From an uncultured Planctomycetaceae bacterium (GTDB taxonomy: Bacteria; Planctomycetota; Planctomycetia; Planctomycetales; Planctomycetaceae), in NCBI GenBank assembly GCA_937916515.1, contig CALFSX010000010.1, positions 1-64,000 of the forward strand: 64,000 bases of DNA. Reading direction: 5' to 3'. The position numbers were made by a program, and so were the translations under genes. Below, in pieces: positions 50,235 through 60,077 of this stretch (positions are counted from its first letter, which is position 1; every line of letters starts with the position of its first letter). The notes beneath the pieces are model-generated. The model worked only from the letters and a program-made list of their open reading frames with translations. It was not told the DNA's origin and made no database searches.

Positions 50235-50432
50235 TTCACGTCTCGCCGCCTCAATTCATGAGATCCGGTAAGAACGGCTTACGAACAAGGATAAAGAGGA
50301 ATTAAACACATCGTTTTATAAACGCAAAACGCGAGCTAAAACAGGCAGGCGTTCCCACACCGTCAACTCGAACAGTTTTTGTGACTGACTTGAAACTTGA
50401 ATCGACGAATTCACATTCAAGCCCGCAAAAGC

Positions 50433-52046
50433 CTACTCACCCACCATCGTACTTAACCGCACCAGTTCCGGAGTAAGATTTGCGATAATGTGTTCCAGTT
50501 CGCCGCGTTCATCGGTATCGCAGTTTTTTAACGATGGGCGAAGCTGCTGCCAAATCTGAATCGCCTGATCACATTGCTGTCGATGATTCGCGTGCCGGTT
50601 GCGAGAACCCAATGACTGCTCAAGGCTGTGAAACGCGGCAATCAGGGATTCAGCCTGCGAGGTCAGGTTCCTGTCGTGATTCCCCGGATGCTGTTGCCAT
50701 CGTTTAATTACTGCCAGCAGACGAACCGCATGATTCTCCAGCGATGACGCGTTGCTGACCAAAGAGTCAAGATCGTATTCAATGTTCACGCCCAAAGTCT
50801 GCTTCAACGATGTCATCGCGGATGAAATCCCGCGAATCCCGACAACAACGCCAGGATCTTTAATCGGATCAACGTAGTATAAGAACTGCCGCCACGCGTC
50901 GTCGGCAAACGCCCAGGCCTCACCGATGGACTGTATACTTTCATCGCGGTGAACAAGATCATCAAGGTTCTGCAAGGTCCCCAATACGGCGTCGGCGGTA
51001 CTTGGAACTGCTACACCGTCGGAAATCTGCACAAGGTGCTCCAGAGTAATTCGCTTGCACAATTCCTGCATTTCGTGATCAATGGAATGCACAAGATTCA
51101 GAACCTGATTCTTGTCGATTCCCAGCTCAATTCGCAGCAGTTGATGAATCGTTCGGTGAGTTTCCTGCATCCGTCGAACAGTGCGACTTAAGCCAGCCCC
51201 CGAATACGCAGTCAAGGCTGATTCAATTCTGGACCATTCCGCAAAGATGCTCCGATATTCTGCCACAACGGTACTGTAAGCTGATCCTCGCGAAACCAAA
51301 GTGGCGAAGTATTCAATACGTTGACTTAGCTGCCCCAGATCCCGCTCCAACTGTCGATGGGTGGCACCTGGCACTGGCCGATCGTGTACGTCGTCAGCAA
51401 CATCGTGGATATAGGTGGTCAACGTGTAAACCGCTCGAGTCAAATCCGGACTGTTAAGCTGATCTCGGATACCAAGTATCGAACAATACTCAACATCAAG
51501 AGCAGAGATCCGCTGCATACAGGACTTTGCCTGAGAACTAAGCGAGCCACAATGCTCCAGCTGGTGCGACAACACAGACCATTCGCTGTTCAGGTTGCGA
51601 AAATCATCAAGCACCAGCATATGAGAATGCTCAGACGCAGTTCGCTGACTTAGCGCCGTCGCCGCCGCCTGAAGCCTGATCACGTCCGGCAGAAGCCGAC
51701 GAATTTCAACGTTGCGTCGCGAATCCGTTTGCAGCAATGCAGATAGAGTTGCCATTTCCTGAGAAAAACCGGCCACGATCGGACGCAGGCTTTGCATCTG
51801 AGGAGTCACATTCGGATGGCCCGGTACACCGCGACCATTGCTCGGACGCAATGATTCCGGTGGCCCAGCAGATCGACGCTGCGACTTCTGCAGCTGAGAT
51901 TCAATCAGCGCCTTCAACAGCCCCTTGGCAATGTCTTCACCATTTTGAGCATGGCAGACCGATGTCAGCCCCTGCGGTAAGCCGCCAATTACAAAAGCGA
52001 ACGCCAGAATCGCTGGAACGAATCTGAAAAAACGGCATCCAATCAT
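50433..52046 (-). CDS. Hypothetical secreted helical protein
   Basis: 537-aa ORF; signal peptide FFRFVPAILAFAFVIGGLPQGLTSVCHAQ. Confidence 0.65.
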   Translation of the reverse strand: MIGCRFFRFVPAILAFAFVIGGLPQGLTSVCHAQNGEDIAKGLLKALIESQLQKSQRRSAGPPESLRPSNGRGVPGHPNVTPQMQSLRPIVAGFSQEMATLSALLQTDSRRNVEIRRLLPDVIRLQAAATALSQRTASEHSHMLVLDDFRNLNSEWSVLSHQLEHCGSLSSQAKSCMQRISALDVEYCSILGIRDQLNSPDLTRAVYTLTTYIHDVADDVHDRPVPGATHRQLERDLGQLSQRIEYFATLVSRGSAYSTVVAEYRSIFAEWSRIESALTAYSGAGLSRTVRRMQETHRTIHQLLRIELGIDKNQVLNLVHSIDHEMQELCKRITLEHLVQISDGVAVPSTADAVLGTLQNLDDLVHRDESIQSIGEAWAFADDAWRQFLYYVDPIKDPGVVVGIRGISSAMTSLKQTLGVNIEYDLDSLVSNASSLENHAVRLLAVIKRWQQHPGNHDRNLTSQAESLIAAFHSLEQSLGSRNRHANHRQQCDQAIQIWQQLRPSLKNCDTDERGELEHIIANLTPELVRLSTMVGE

Positions 52047-52176
52047 GGTGGCACTCCTTTACGCAGAAAACAGACGAACGAAGCTTAGCTGATTCACCAA
52101 ATTTTGTCACTTCCAGCCAGCTTACTGAACAAGTCAAAGCCCTGCGTGCACAACTAACCGTCGAAGCAGCAAAACA

Positions 52177-53877
52177 TCAATACCCGGCCGCTATTCCATC
52201 TTTCCGCGACTCAGAAGCTCCAAAATAAATGTCGCGTTCCGCGTCGTAGCGAATCCCCTGATAACCTCCAAAACTTCCCGGAGCGGGTTTCAGCTGATGG
52301 CCACGTGCTTTCAGCCCTTTTCGCGTTTTCATAGAAAAGCCTGACTCCAGAGCAACAGTACCACCGTCCGTCATTTGTTCCCCGGTTGGTTCTGACGAGC
52401 CCTCATGAAGAATTCTCGGCGCATCGCCCGCTTCCTGAGTATTCATTCCGAAGTCGATTATGTTTGTCACGATCTGAACGTGGCCCTGCGGCTGAGTCGC
52501 CCCGCCCATCACTCCAAAGCTCAAAAACGGCTTGCCGTCTTTCGTCACAAATGCGGGAATGATTGTATGGAACGGTCGCTTCATCGGAGCATACGTATTG
52601 AATCGCCCGGGCGTCAGGTCGAACAACTGACCTCGGTCCTGCAGGCAGAAACCAAGTCCCGGCGGACACATGCCGCTTCCGAATCCTCGATAATTACTCT
52701 GAATCAACGACACCATATTGCGATCCTTATCCGCAACCGTCAGATAAATCGTGTCACCCTCCTGCAACGCATATGGCAACACAACTGGGTATTCACTAGC
52801 CGCCGATTTATCATCAATCAACGCTCGTCGTTCAGTCGCGTATTCCTTGGAAATTAGCCGTTGTACCGGAACGTTGGCAAAATTCATGTCCGCATACAGG
52901 CGAGCTCGATCTTCAAAGGCAAGTTTCTTCGCTTCCGTAAACCAGTGAAGATGATCGATGCTGCCGAACCCTGCTTTCTTCAGATCGTAGGCCTCCAGCA
53001 CGTTCAGCATCTGCAAAGCTGCAATGCCCTGCCCGTTTGGTGGAAGCTCCCAAACGTCGTAACCACGGTAGTTTGTCGAAACTGGTTGAACCCATTCAGA
53101 CTTATGACTCGCAAGGTCGTCGTAGCTCAGAAAGCCGCCGTTCGCCTGCATAAATCCGCTGATCGTGCGAGCGATCTCGCCCTTGTAATAGACGTCGCGT
53201 CCGCCGTCGGCGATCTTCTGCAGCGTGCCACCCAGCATTGGATTGCGAAAGATATCACCCGTATTCGGCCCGGTGCCGTCTGGGAAAAACGTGTCCAGAA
53301 AGCCCGGATACTGCTCAAATGTCTTCCGACTACCGCGCCATCCTGAAGCGATCACCTCAGACACAGGAAAACCTTCGTTGCAGTATTGAATCGCCGGTGC
53401 CAGCACGTCTTTCATCGGAAGCCGACCAAACTTTTCGTGCAACTCGAACCAGCCGTCGACACATCCGGGAACCGTAACAGGCAGCGGGCCGAATGGTGGA
53501 ATCGCAGTCAGCCCGCGTTTTTGGAACTCGTCCAGCGTCAGGCTGGCTGGCGATCGCCCGCTGGCGTTTAGCCCGTACAAGGTCTGCGTTTTTGCGTCCC
53601 AGACGATCGCAAACAAATCACCACCGATTCCGTTTCCGGTGGGTTCCATCAGGCCGATAGTCGCATTAGCAGCAATCGCCGCATCTACGGCAGATCCGCC
53701 CTTCTTCAAAACATCAATCGCCACCTGAGTCGCCAGCGGCTGACTTGTCGCTGCGATCCCGTGCCTTGCAATGACTTCAGATCGCGTGGCAAACTTCTGT
53801 CCGGTTGGCCGGTCTGTCGCAAGGCAGGACTGCAGCAACGCAGCAAAGACAACAGAAGCAAAGAAACAGAAACGCAT
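52177..53877 (-). CDS. ggt: Gamma-glutamyltransferase (secreted)
   Basis: RHGIAATSQPLATQVAIDVLKKGGSAVDAAIAANATIGLMEPTGNGIGGDLF; MGGATQPQGHVQ; FGSGMCPPG. Confidence 0.93.
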   Translation of the reverse strand: MRFCFFASVVFAALLQSCLATDRPTGQKFATRSEVIARHGIAATSQPLATQVAIDVLKKGGSAVDAAIAANATIGLMEPTGNGIGGDLFAIVWDAKTQTLYGLNASGRSPASLTLDEFQKRGLTAIPPFGPLPVTVPGCVDGWFELHEKFGRLPMKDVLAPAIQYCNEGFPVSEVIASGWRGSRKTFEQYPGFLDTFFPDGTGPNTGDIFRNPMLGGTLQKIADGGRDVYYKGEIARTISGFMQANGGFLSYDDLASHKSEWVQPVSTNYRGYDVWELPPNGQGIAALQMLNVLEAYDLKKAGFGSIDHLHWFTEAKKLAFEDRARLYADMNFANVPVQRLISKEYATERRALIDDKSAASEYPVVLPYALQEGDTIYLTVADKDRNMVSLIQSNYRGFGSGMCPPGLGFCLQDRGQLFDLTPGRFNTYAPMKRPFHTIIPAFVTKDGKPFLSFGVMGGATQPQGHVQIVTNIIDFGMNTQEAGDAPRILHEGSSEPTGEQMTDGGTVALESGFSMKTRKGLKARGHQLKPAPGSFGGYQGIRYDAERDIYFGASESRKDGIAAGY

Positions 53878-53907
53878 TCCAAAGACCTTCTCAATGAGTG
53901 CGAAGAA

Positions 53908-54951
53908 TTATGGATTAATAATGGCCGATACCTTTGCAGCCGCCTCCAACTGCGCTCGCTCAATAACATCAGCCACATTCACCTTCAGGAACCCCTGCCG
54001 CTTGCTTTCGTCTGCTGCTTCCATGAAAGCATAGATGTCTATCGTCTCCGCGGAACTGACGGGCGCTACTCCAGAATTGAAGAACTTCACGATTTCCACA
54101 ACCAACGGAGCGTAACCATCGTATGCCCCAACCGCCGTGGCACCCTTTGCCCCAAACGCGGTCCCACCATACCCAGCCTTACCAGCTCGAAGGCCGCGAA
54201 ACGTTCCAATCCGCCCTTCACTCCAGACTCCGGTAACCTGTTCGAAGTCTTTCGTCTGAGTCCGCACAACGGTCTCCACGCCCGGCCCCATCACGGTAAA
54301 CAGGCTTTCAACGCCGTGAATACCGTACCAAAACAGATCCGGATGAGTCGCCTCAAGCGAACACGGTGAATACGTGTCGCAGCCGGTCACATCACCAATT
54401 GAGCCGTTTCTCACGGCCAGAGTGCTCGTACCGAACCGCAGCGACGAAGAGGAAAATACGGGCGTCCTGTAGTGTTCTGCCAGCTTAAAAATCGCGATGC
54501 AATCCGCCAATGAACCAGCGATCGGCTTGTCGATAAAACATGGTTTGCCAGCCTTCAGCACAGGAAGAATCTGCTGCAAGTGAGGCCTGCCATCGTTGGT
54601 CTCCAGCAATACTGCGTCAACCTGTTGAATCATGGCATCCAGGTCGTCCACCACTTCGACGCCCATTTTTCTGATGTCTTCCGTATACTTCGGAACCCGA
54701 GAAACGCTGCTTTCAATGTCCGGCGACCCTTTGGGATACACCATCACAACTTTACAACCGGGAATATACTTGGGATCGTCAGCGTTGTTCAGAATCTTTG
54801 TGAAGGCCAGGCAATGAGATGTGTCGAGCCCAATCATGCCAATTCGCAATGCGGGCTTTTCATCGGCATCAACCGAAGCAGCAATTCCCACCAAGGCAAT
54901 CAGCAGTGCCATGCAGCAAAGTAGTGTGCGACCTGTCAGTGTGCGTTTCAT
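53908..54951 (-). CDS. Gfo/Idh/MocA-family oxidoreductase with signal peptide
   Basis: Signal peptide CCMALLIALVGIAASVDA; LRIGMIGLDTSHCLAFTKILN; DAVLLETNDGRPHLQQILPVLKAGKPCFIDKPIAGSLADC. Confidence 0.85.
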   Translation of the reverse strand: MKRTLTGRTLLCCMALLIALVGIAASVDADEKPALRIGMIGLDTSHCLAFTKILNNADDPKYIPGCKVVMVYPKGSPDIESSVSRVPKYTEDIRKMGVEVVDDLDAMIQQVDAVLLETNDGRPHLQQILPVLKAGKPCFIDKPIAGSLADCIAIFKLAEHYRTPVFSSSSLRFGTSTLAVRNGSIGDVTGCDTYSPCSLEATHPDLFWYGIHGVESLFTVMGPGVETVVRTQTKDFEQVTGVWSEGRIGTFRGLRAGKAGYGGTAFGAKGATAVGAYDGYAPLVVEIVKFFNSGVAPVSSAETIDIYAFMEAADESKRQGFLKVNVADVIERAQLEAAAKVSAIINP

Positions 54952-55301
54952 GAATTCGTTTCCGAATGAGGATTAAGTTCTTCAATGCGTTGCCACATTC
55001 TATTCTCTTCAAGTCGCTTACGTCGACACACTGCATAATCTCGCGTGACGACCACAGAAACAAGCCACACGCCTAAAAGCAGCACAATCGCCATCAAAAT
55101 CCTATGCCCAAATCTATCCAGTAACAGGGCAATGAGACCGAACGATGGACCAATAACGAATCCCAACAGTACCCCCGTCTGCAACAGTTCTACCCAATCT
55201 GCCCACGTCAACGCAGCGGACGTAGCAAACTCCGAGTCAGCCCCAGCACCGGCCGGGGGCAGATAGGAATTCGCGTCATCATCATCATTGTTCTTCGTCA
55301 T
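54948..55301 (-). CDS. Small membrane protein
   Basis: MTKNNDDDDANSYLPPAGAG...; two hydrophobic segments; 4-bp overlap with downstream gene. Confidence 0.65.
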   Translation of the reverse strand: MTKNNDDDDANSYLPPAGAGADSEFATSAALTWADWVELLQTGVLLGFVIGPSFGLIALLLDRFGHRILMAIVLLLGVWLVSVVVTRDYAVCRRKRLEENRMWQRIEELNPHSETNS

Positions 55302-56016
55302 TAACTTCACCACGAAGCCTTGCTGCGTCCATACGCCAAAGCCAGACAAACACTGCGACAAGCAATAGTGCAGACCACTGATAAGCTGTCAGCCCACCCA
55401 CAACCTGAGCTTCCGGACGAATGAACTCGGTGAGAAATCGGTATCCGAAGTACGAGACAAAATACAACTTGATCAGCTGGCCTCGAAACAACCTGCGGCG
55501 AATCATCCACGCCGCGATAAACGCCGCGGACAGGTGGAAAGCTGATTCATAAAGCTGAGTCGGGTGCCGCCCAAGATCATCGATCGCGGGAAATATAACC
55601 GCCCAGGGAAGTTTCGTATGAGTTCCATAGCAACAGCCTCCGCAAAAACACGCCAATCGCCCGATCGCAATCGACACCGCAACCGGTACAACAAACGTGT
55701 CACCCGTTTTTGCAGTCACGCCAATGCTGTGCTTGGCCCACTCAACACCCGCGTATCCGCCGACCATTCCAAACAGAATCGTTTTGCCGCTGGTCAGAAT
55801 GCCTTCGGAACCACCAAATCCCGGCAAGCCCGGAATTAAAAACGGAATTTTTGCGGCAAGAAAGGCGCCAGTGAAGGCAGCCATGCCGATCCAGATTTTG
55901 CCGAACCGATCAATTGGTAACGTCGACTTATAGTGTCGACTTAAAGCAAATCCGGTACCCACGGCCAGCATCATTACGAACGGATACAACTGTGGAAATT
56001 GTCCACCCATCAGCAC
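55285..56016 (-). CDS. Prolipoprotein diacylglyceryl transferase (Lgt)-like membrane protein, divergent
   Basis: GRLACFCGGCCYGTHTKLPWAVIFPAIDDLGRHPTQLYESAFHL; seven-TM-like profile. Confidence 0.8.
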   Translation of the reverse strand: MLMGGQFPQLYPFVMMLAVGTGFALSRHYKSTLPIDRFGKIWIGMAAFTGAFLAAKIPFLIPGLPGFGGSEGILTSGKTILFGMVGGYAGVEWAKHSIGVTAKTGDTFVVPVAVSIAIGRLACFCGGCCYGTHTKLPWAVIFPAIDDLGRHPTQLYESAFHLSAAFIAAWMIRRRLFRGQLIKLYFVSYFGYRFLTEFIRPEAQVVGGLTAYQWSALLLVAVFVWLWRMDAARLRGEVNDEEQ

Positions 56017-57476
56017 TTCACCAAATTGGCGTTCGCCAGAGGCGGAAGTGGAACGTGTCCGTCGCGATACAAAACGTTATAAGCCGAAAACGGAATCAGA
56101 TGTCCTGTTGGCAGCACAAAATGCACACACGACTGCATCAATTGACGAATGTCGAAGTTCCACGCATCCATGAATGAAGTCGTTGTAATGCGAAACATGT
56201 CAGACGGATTCAGCTGTTGAGTCATCGTCTTCAGAAAAAACTGCTGAGCCAAAGCCAGTTCGTCTGGCAAGAGGTTCTCGCCCAAACTGACGGGAGTGAC
56301 TGCGTTCACTCCTGAGCCCGCTTCTGTTTCGCAACCTCCCAAACCGCAGGGCTGGCGAGCCAGGTAGGCGGCAATCAGTTCCTGAGCTCGCTGACGATTG
56401 AAGGTGATTCGCCCGGACAGCAGGTCCAGATGATTCTGCAGATCCAGAAATCTGGCGAGCGGTAGAGCTCGATCGCCCGCGCGGACTCCATACGCCAGAG
56501 TGTGAGCATTCGGATGAGCACACGGCAATGGCGAGAAATCCGTTTCCTTCCAAACGCCGCTTGTTTGCGCAGCCACGCGTTGGATGATATCGGGAAACGT
56601 AATCCGTTGTTCAAGCTGTTCCGGCATCACAAACCGACCGGAATAGGTCGCAGGCTGAAAACTGACTCCCGTCACCCACGGACGCTGCATCCCAAAAGTC
56701 ACGATTTCTCCCAGCTGATATTCGTTCACACCCGGCTGAACCGTGCACACCAGAATCGTATTCAGCCCGACTTCACCAAGCTGCTCGACGGCTTTCAGCT
56801 TTGTTTCCAGCAGCGACTCGCCTCGCAGCACTTCATAGCCATCGTCGCTGAAGCCGTCGAACTGCAGGTAGATTTCGGTGCGGTGTTTTTGTTCGGCGAC
56901 CTGTTCCAGAAATCGCCGATCTTTTGCCAGGCGAACACCATTGGTGTTGATCATCACGATGTCGATCGGCTGGTCACACGCGTACTTATGAATCCGCAGA
57001 AACTCTGGATGAATAGTGGGTTCACCGCCAGAAAGCTGCAGAATTTCAGGCTGGCCTTCCACTTCCACCAGACGATCAATGGCCGCCCTGCACTGCTCAA
57101 AAGTTAAGTGTTTGCCGCCGGGACCGCTGACAGCAAAACACATCGGGCATTCCAGATTGCAGCCAGCCGTAATTTCCAGCAAGCCGATGCATGTGTGCTG
57201 TTCATGTTCGGAACACAACCCGCAATCATAGGGACAGCCCTGCTTCACTTCCGCCCCATAACTAAACGGAACTTTACCGGGCAAGCTGTAACTGTTGCGA
57301 TCAAACCAGCGTACGTCGCTGCAAACGAAGTCTTCGCGTGCCCCGTGAACTTCACACGTTTTGCGGAAGTAGACGCGTCCATCCCGCGAAACAATCTTCG
57401 CCGGCACCACCTTCAGACAGTCAGGGCACAAGCTCTGAGTCGTCCCCAGAAACGTGTAGTCACGAAAAACAGTCAT
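56010..57476 (-). CDS. Radical SAM protein of the Tes/MJ0619-like family
   Basis: CPDCLKVVPAKIVSRDGRVYFRKTCEVHG; GCPYDCGLCSEHEQHTCIGLLEITAGCNLECPMCFA (CX3CX2C); LQLSGGEPTIHPEF. Confidence 0.88.
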   Translation of the reverse strand: MTVFRDYTFLGTTQSLCPDCLKVVPAKIVSRDGRVYFRKTCEVHGAREDFVCSDVRWFDRNSYSLPGKVPFSYGAEVKQGCPYDCGLCSEHEQHTCIGLLEITAGCNLECPMCFAVSGPGGKHLTFEQCRAAIDRLVEVEGQPEILQLSGGEPTIHPEFLRIHKYACDQPIDIVMINTNGVRLAKDRRFLEQVAEQKHRTEIYLQFDGFSDDGYEVLRGESLLETKLKAVEQLGEVGLNTILVCTVQPGVNEYQLGEIVTFGMQRPWVTGVSFQPATYSGRFVMPEQLEQRITFPDIIQRVAAQTSGVWKETDFSPLPCAHPNAHTLAYGVRAGDRALPLARFLDLQNHLDLLSGRITFNRQRAQELIAAYLARQPCGLGGCETEAGSGVNAVTPVSLGENLLPDELALAQQFFLKTMTQQLNPSDMFRITTTSFMDAWNFDIRQLMQSCVHFVLPTGHLIPFSAYNVLYRDGHVPLPPLANANLVKC

Positions 57477-57841
57477 GTGCGTGAGCCTTGTTCGTCCCGT
57501 TCAGAATCATCCAAGGAGCTTGCCGTATCAGAGGCTGAAACTTTCGGAATGTACGTTCGGAAGATTAAGCGGACCACCACGACAGCCGCAATGATTCCTA
57601 CGGCAAATGCCAAAATAAACACGTAGCCCGGATCACTAATCTGCACAACGGACGCACCGGCCAATCCCACCCCGAAGCAAGTAAACACAAAAGCAATCAA
57701 ACCGCCGATGCACGCCATCACAGCGACAACAAACAGTGTAATCGGCCCGGGCGGCTTCGAAGACGTAACGTTCACAACAGTACGTTCTTCCTGTTGACTG
57801 CCCGTTACCCGATAGGGATTGTTCGACGAAGAATCTGTCAT
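57473..57841 (-). CDS. Small membrane protein with N-terminal NPYxxx motif
   Basis: MTDSSSNNPYRVTGSQQEER; two TM; 4-bp overlaps on both sides. Confidence 0.65.
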   Translation of the reverse strand: MTDSSSNNPYRVTGSQQEERTVVNVTSSKPPGPITLFVVAVMACIGGLIAFVFTCFGVGLAGASVVQISDPGYVFILAFAVGIIAAVVVVRLIFRTYIPKVSASDTASSLDDSERDEQGSRT

Positions 57842-58140
57842 TCAACACCGTCCGTTTCTTCTTTTCGCCAACGCCCAGTGCCGATTCTCCGCTTCACTGA
57901 TCTTGCCACAAACACGCCAATCGGGATTGGCAGAACAAGACACGCCAACTGCACAACGACAGCCATTCCTCTGGGGCTTTGCTTTGCCGTAGAGCTCAGT
58001 CCAGCGCAAGTCGCAGAAAATGCGACGAAGCCTGACACGACCGAAACGACGCCATGAAGTGCCACCATTAAACCACTCGGCATTTTGCTCTGGTCAGAAC
58101 CAACTGGGGGTGAATACGGATCTCCTTGATGTTCATCCAT
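57838..58140 (-). CDS. Small membrane protein with N-terminal DPYSPP motif
   Basis: MDEHQGDPYSPPVGSDQ; start chosen at the internal M of ORF 57838..58230. Confidence 0.6.
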   Translation of the reverse strand: MDEHQGDPYSPPVGSDQSKMPSGLMVALHGVVSVVSGFVAFSATCAGLSSTAKQSPRGMAVVVQLACLVLPIPIGVFVARSVKRRIGTGRWRKEETDGVE

Positions 58141-58552
58141 AAACGTCAAGCCCATTTTCTTCACCAGCTGAAACGCTACGAACCTGACATGGCAACGTGT
58201 CACGAGCCGACAGCAAACCAACCACCACACCGACGATTACACTCACGCCAATCGCAACGCTCGAAACCACAGTATAGAACAACTGCGAATTCCAATCCGC
58301 AAACCAAAACTGCAACAGCGATCCAAAAACAACAAGAGCCACTTCCAGGCAAATGAACAACAGCACGCCACCGACCAACATCACGACAGACGCAGCAATC
58401 GGTGCCACCATCGCAAACACAATGCTGGCCTTCAACAAACCAGCAAACGTGTAGACAAGCTGCACTTCATCCAAAGGATCAATCGCGCGAGGGGCAGTGT
58501 AGGGATCGCGTCCTGAATTCGGGTGGTCAAAATCGCGTGATTCATGGTTCAT
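58133..58552 (-). CDS. Small membrane protein with N-terminal DPYTAP motif
   Basis: MNHESRDFDHPNSGRDPYTAPRAIDP; hydrophobic segments. Confidence 0.65.
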   Translation of the reverse strand: MNHESRDFDHPNSGRDPYTAPRAIDPLDEVQLVYTFAGLLKASIVFAMVAPIAASVVMLVGGVLLFICLEVALVVFGSLLQFWFADWNSQLFYTVVSSVAIGVSVIVGVVVGLLSARDTLPCQVRSVSAGEENGLDVYG

Positions 58553-58628
58553 AGGAATTCACCAAACTCACGTGCTGAAGCAGGCATGCGACCACAGACC
58601 AACCCGGCAGTGATCCTTAAAACACAAC

Positions 58629-60077
58629 TTACTCCGGCAATTCTTCCCCCTGAGTTTCCTTCGCCAGCAACGTCACAACCACACCGACTCCAAACAGCGG
58701 AATCATGTACGACGAAGACATACTCGGGGTCCACTTCAACAGCCCCGATGCCAAAATCGCCGCCGCTGAACCAATCCGACCTGCGTTAAAACAAAAGCCA
58801 GTTCCGGTGCCACGCAAGCGAGTCGGAAACAATTCAGGAAAGTACACAGCATAACCCGCATGCATGCCTAACGTTAGAAACCCAAACACGGGCAGAAACA
58901 GGCACAGAGTCAGTCGCGAGTAATCTCCGGGAGCAAGCACATGAAACAACAGGATGGCCGAAACAAGGCCGCCAAGGTGATAAAACACAAACGCCCCCTT
59001 GCGACCGATCACATTGGAAATCGATCCAAACAGCACCAGCCCGAATCCTCCACCCAGCACCATCGTGAGGAACATGCCAATCATTTCCTCCTTCTTAATG
59101 TCGTCCTTCCCAGCCTTCAACGCCGAAACTCGTTGAGCCTTCTGTTCATCAGTGGGCGACTTCCAATCAACATCTGCCAAACCAGCCGTCTGCAGCACCT
59201 GCTGTTCGGCTCGACGCTTCAGAGTGTCCTTGCCGAAAATATGGCACCCCCAGAACGTTGTCAGGCCAATCGTTGCCAGAGAAACGCCAACGATCGTGTT
59301 TCTCATGAAGGCTGGCGCAAACAAACTGCTTAGCGAACCGGTCTTCTGAGTCGCATCAGTTTTTTCACGCTCACGCGCCTGAACCCATTGTTCAGGTTCT
59401 CGCAGTTTCCAGCGGATAAACACCGTCAACAAGGCTGGCACAACGCCGATCATGAAGCCAAGTCGCCAGGTATTGTCTCCCATCACCTGTTTGCTGATCA
59501 CAAAGTAACCAACGGCGACGGCCATCAATGTCCCAAACACACTGGACGCATGAAAGATAGATCCCATCACCGGACGAGACCGCTTGGGCATCACTTCGGC
59601 CACCATCGCACTGGCCACCGCCCATTCTCCACCAACTCCCATCGCCACAAAAAACCGCAGCACCACCATCTGCCAAGGAGCATTCGCGAAAGCCGTAATG
59701 CATGTGAAGACAGAATAAAACAGGATCGTATAGATCATGGTCTTGGACCGGCCAATGCGGTCGCTCAACATGCCGAACAGGATTCCGCCGAAGGCTCCTC
59801 CCAGCAGGAACGAGGCCAACGCGTAACTGTTCCACGACGAAATCACTTTCTGAGTCGCCTCGTCGATATTCGATGAACTCGTGCCCAACAACTGAGGCAT
59901 CGCGTCGTTCATACTGGCAACAAAGATTTGGCCTTCGAACACATCGAATACCCAACCCAGCGATGCAATCAACAGCACCAGCCACTGGTAGTTGGAAATC
60001 CCTTGATACCAGGTAAGTGTGGATTCAGCGGTCTTCTGCAAGTCGGCTGGCGACTTGTATGGCGATTCATCACTCAT
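58629..60077 (-). CDS. MFS transporter (sugar/metabolite:H+ symporter type)
   Basis: LLIASLGWVFDVFEGQIF; GILFGMLSDRIGRSKTMIYTILFYS; FFVAMGVGGEWAVASAMVAE; FPELFPTRLRGTGTGFCFNAGR. Confidence 0.9.
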   Translation of the reverse strand: MSDESPYKSPADLQKTAESTLTWYQGISNYQWLVLLIASLGWVFDVFEGQIFVASMNDAMPQLLGTSSSNIDEATQKVISSWNSYALASFLLGGAFGGILFGMLSDRIGRSKTMIYTILFYSVFTCITAFANAPWQMVVLRFFVAMGVGGEWAVASAMVAEVMPKRSRPVMGSIFHASSVFGTLMAVAVGYFVISKQVMGDNTWRLGFMIGVVPALLTVFIRWKLREPEQWVQAREREKTDATQKTGSLSSLFAPAFMRNTIVGVSLATIGLTTFWGCHIFGKDTLKRRAEQQVLQTAGLADVDWKSPTDEQKAQRVSALKAGKDDIKKEEMIGMFLTMVLGGGFGLVLFGSISNVIGRKGAFVFYHLGGLVSAILLFHVLAPGDYSRLTLCLFLPVFGFLTLGMHAGYAVYFPELFPTRLRGTGTGFCFNAGRIGSAAAILASGLLKWTPSMSSSYMIPLFGVGVVVTLLAKETQGEELPE

